Made by a program: the position numbers and the translations under genes. DNA of 7,628 nucleotides from assembly GCA_905372445.1 (NCBI GenBank), contig CAJPPF010000104.1, positions 1 through 7,628 on the forward strand. Direction: 5' to 3'. The notes under the pieces are model-generated. The model made no database searches, was not told where the DNA came from, and saw nothing but the letters and a program-made list of their open reading frames with translations. Origin of the DNA: an uncultured Prevotella sp. GTDB taxonomy: Bacteria; Bacteroidota; Bacteroidia; Bacteroidales; Bacteroidaceae. Position 1 is the first letter of the stretch; each line of letters starts with the position of its first letter. Of the stretch, positions 6,879 through 7,628 are shown piece by piece.

Positions 6879-6990
6879 AATGGCGTAGGGGCGTGATTTA
6901 TCACGTTCCGCCTCAGCGCTGAGTCCATTGTGCAAGCTATTTGTTTCTCGTAGATTGCGGAACGTGCTAAATCACGCCCCACAGGTTGCA
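6876..6990 (+). repeat. Inverted-end repeat unit 1 downstream of menE
   Basis: The left arm at 6888-6911 (GGGG, then the 20-base core GCGTGATTTATCACGTTCCG overlapping by one G, then C) is inverted at 6957-6980 with one mismatch. Thirteen bases before the arm (CCGAATGGCGTAG) and GTTGCA after the right arm also recur in unit 2. Each arm is itself a near-palindrome (CGTGAT-TT-ATCACG). The 45-base interior contains the perfect 12-base palindrome CTCAGCGCTGAG (6912-6923). In RNA the arms could form a 24-bp stem that ends or protects the men transcript. That role is inferred. Confidence 0.75.
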
Positions 6991-7047
6991 TGCATCCTAT
7001 TTGATTCATCAATATAATTTGTTTACCGGACACCAATATATCATTTT

Positions 7048-7089
7048 ATACGACATTCTCTCCACTTAAAGCGTCTGAGAATGTCGTAT
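7048..7089. terminator. Stem-loop with perfect 13-bp arms, possible terminator
   Basis: ATACGACATTCTC (7048-7060) pairs exactly with GAGAATGTCGTAT (7077-7089) across 16 bases. There is no clean T-tract on the + side. The opposite strand has AAAAT beyond the arm, so the direction is unclear. It could end the men transcript if unit 1 does not, or protect RNA from decay. Confidence 0.45.
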
Positions 7090-7201
7090 TTATAAATATA
7101 AACGAGTTTGGATTATATACGCGAACAATGGCAGATTTCAAAATCTACTGATAATAAGCCGTTTACATTCAAACAGCCTTTAATATTATAATAACATTTC
7201 T

Positions 7202-7269
7202 CTAAAAAGCCATTTTTCAGGCTCTAAAAAGCACGGTTTTATCCTCAAGAAAAGGCGGTTTTACAAGCT
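7202..7269. repeat. Three degenerate tandem repeats of 22-24 bp
   Basis: The units start at 7202, 7224 and 7246. The first two begin CTAAAAAGC. All follow the pattern A-rich run, GC, GGTTTT-like T-run, then a short segment ending in CT. The first two are 22 bases each and the third is 24. The similarity is loose in the second half of each unit, and base composition may account for part of it. Confidence 0.35.
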
Positions 7270-7296
7270 CATTCCTACGCTTTCATCGTCTTATTC

Positions 7297-7364
7297 CGCC
7301 CTTTTCAGAACCGAACAGCCGTTCAAGCCATCGTTATAGCCACATAAAGGGCGTTTTTATTTTA
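7297..7364 (+). terminator. Candidate intrinsic terminator with T-tract
   Basis: CGCCCTTT (7297-7304) pairs with AAAGGGCG (7346-7353), directly followed by TTTTTATTTT. The 41-base interior contains a smaller hairpin, GAAC-AGCC-GTTC. The layout fits an intrinsic terminator reading rightward, though the outer loop is long. The transcript it would end is unknown; menE stops almost 430 bases earlier. Confidence 0.45.
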
Positions 7365-7461
7365 TAGAATCAAAAAAACGAGAGCACTGATTTTCTGTGA
7401 ATAAAATTTACATACCAAAGAAAGAATAAACCTCATCATTCCACGGAGGAAATGGACAAAC

Positions 7462-7611
7462 CCGAATGGCGTAGGGGCGTGATTTATCACGTTCCGCATC
7501 AATAAAAACAATGGTGAATGAAAAACAACAGACGGAGAAATACCATAACACGGCAATGTACCGAACACACCAAAAGCGGAACGTGATAAATCACGCCCCT
7601 TCTATGTTGCA
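7462..7611 (+). repeat. Inverted-end repeat unit 2 near the right edge
   Basis: Bases 7462-7497 are identical over 36 bases to 6876-6911 of unit 1. The right arm at 7576-7599 is an exact reverse complement of 7474-7497 (24 bp). GTTGCA follows a few bases later, as in unit 1. The 78-base interior is AT-rich and unrelated to that of unit 1. The conserved borders with different interiors suggest a family of small non-autonomous repeats, not simple duplication. Confidence 0.75.
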
Positions 7612-7628
7612 AACCAAATAACTGGCAA

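Larger units (their letters stand above)
6991..7461. other. Gene-free AT-rich stretch between the two repeat units
   Basis: I see no ORF with protein-like character on either strand, no tRNA and no rRNA. The stretch contains a perfect 13-bp stem-loop (7048-7089), a weak 22-24 bp tandem repeat (7202-7269) and a stem followed by a T-tract (7297-7364). TATAAT occurs at 7013-7018 without a convincing -35 box or Bacteroidetes -33 TTTG at the right distance, so I do not call a promoter. A small RNA ending at the T-tract is possible but unsupported. Confidence 0.5.

Noticed and set aside
7362..7568. 68-codon open frame on the - strand at the right end
   Set aside because: It runs through a repeat arm, has no homology that I recognise and no start context, and looks like chance in AT-rich DNA.
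6876..7611. Possible CRISPR array from the repeated 24-36 base sequence
   Set aside because: There are only four arms in two inverted pairs with irregular spacing, and no cas genes. The inverted pairing does not fit the direct repeats of a CRISPR array.

Overview
This window carries most of a menaquinone (vitamin K2) biosynthesis operon on the + strand, in the order menF (5' end cut by the window), menD, a Sel1-repeat gene, menB, menC, menE, followed by about 760 bases without a convincing gene. The protein sequences (a short MenE of about 340 residues, the MenB and MenC wording), the start regions without clear Shine-Dalgarno sites, and the moderate G+C with AT-rich gaps all suggest a Bacteroidetes bacterium, most likely Prevotella or a relative. 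The genus is an inference.

Together the enzymes run chorismate -> isochorismate (MenF) -> SEPHCHC (MenD) -> [SHCHC, by MenH, not present here] -> o-succinylbenzoate (MenC) -> OSB-CoA (MenE) -> 1,4-dihydroxy-2-naphthoyl-CoA (MenB). The prenyltransferase MenA, the methyltransferase and the thioesterase are not in the window. An exported Sel1-repeat protein lies between menD and menB, a place where enterobacteria have menH. Its role is unknown.

The most striking structure is non-coding. Two copies of a 201-bp element with 21-bp terminal inverted repeats (MITE-like, no coding capacity) have entered two gaps of the operon in opposite orientation: 2325-2525 between menD and sel1, and 5424-5822 between menC and menE. 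They match at 200 of 201 positions. The second copy is interrupted by a different 193-bp element (5608-5800) with its own 18-bp terminal inverted repeats, flanked by a TTTAA duplication. The first copy preserves the empty site. The two element types have different ends but share a related central core with a small GTAG-YGGG-CTAC hairpin. The inverted pair encloses sel1-menB-menC, so recombination between the copies could flip that block out of the operon. Removing the first element in silico (leaving one TA) restores a menD that ends one base before the sel1 ATG at 2535.

The 3' end (6865-7628) holds two repeat units with conserved inverted 24-bp ends built around GCGTGATTTATCACG and unrelated interiors, a diverged partial copy that contains the menE stop codon, two stem-loops (one with a T-tract), and a weak 22-24 bp tandem repeat.
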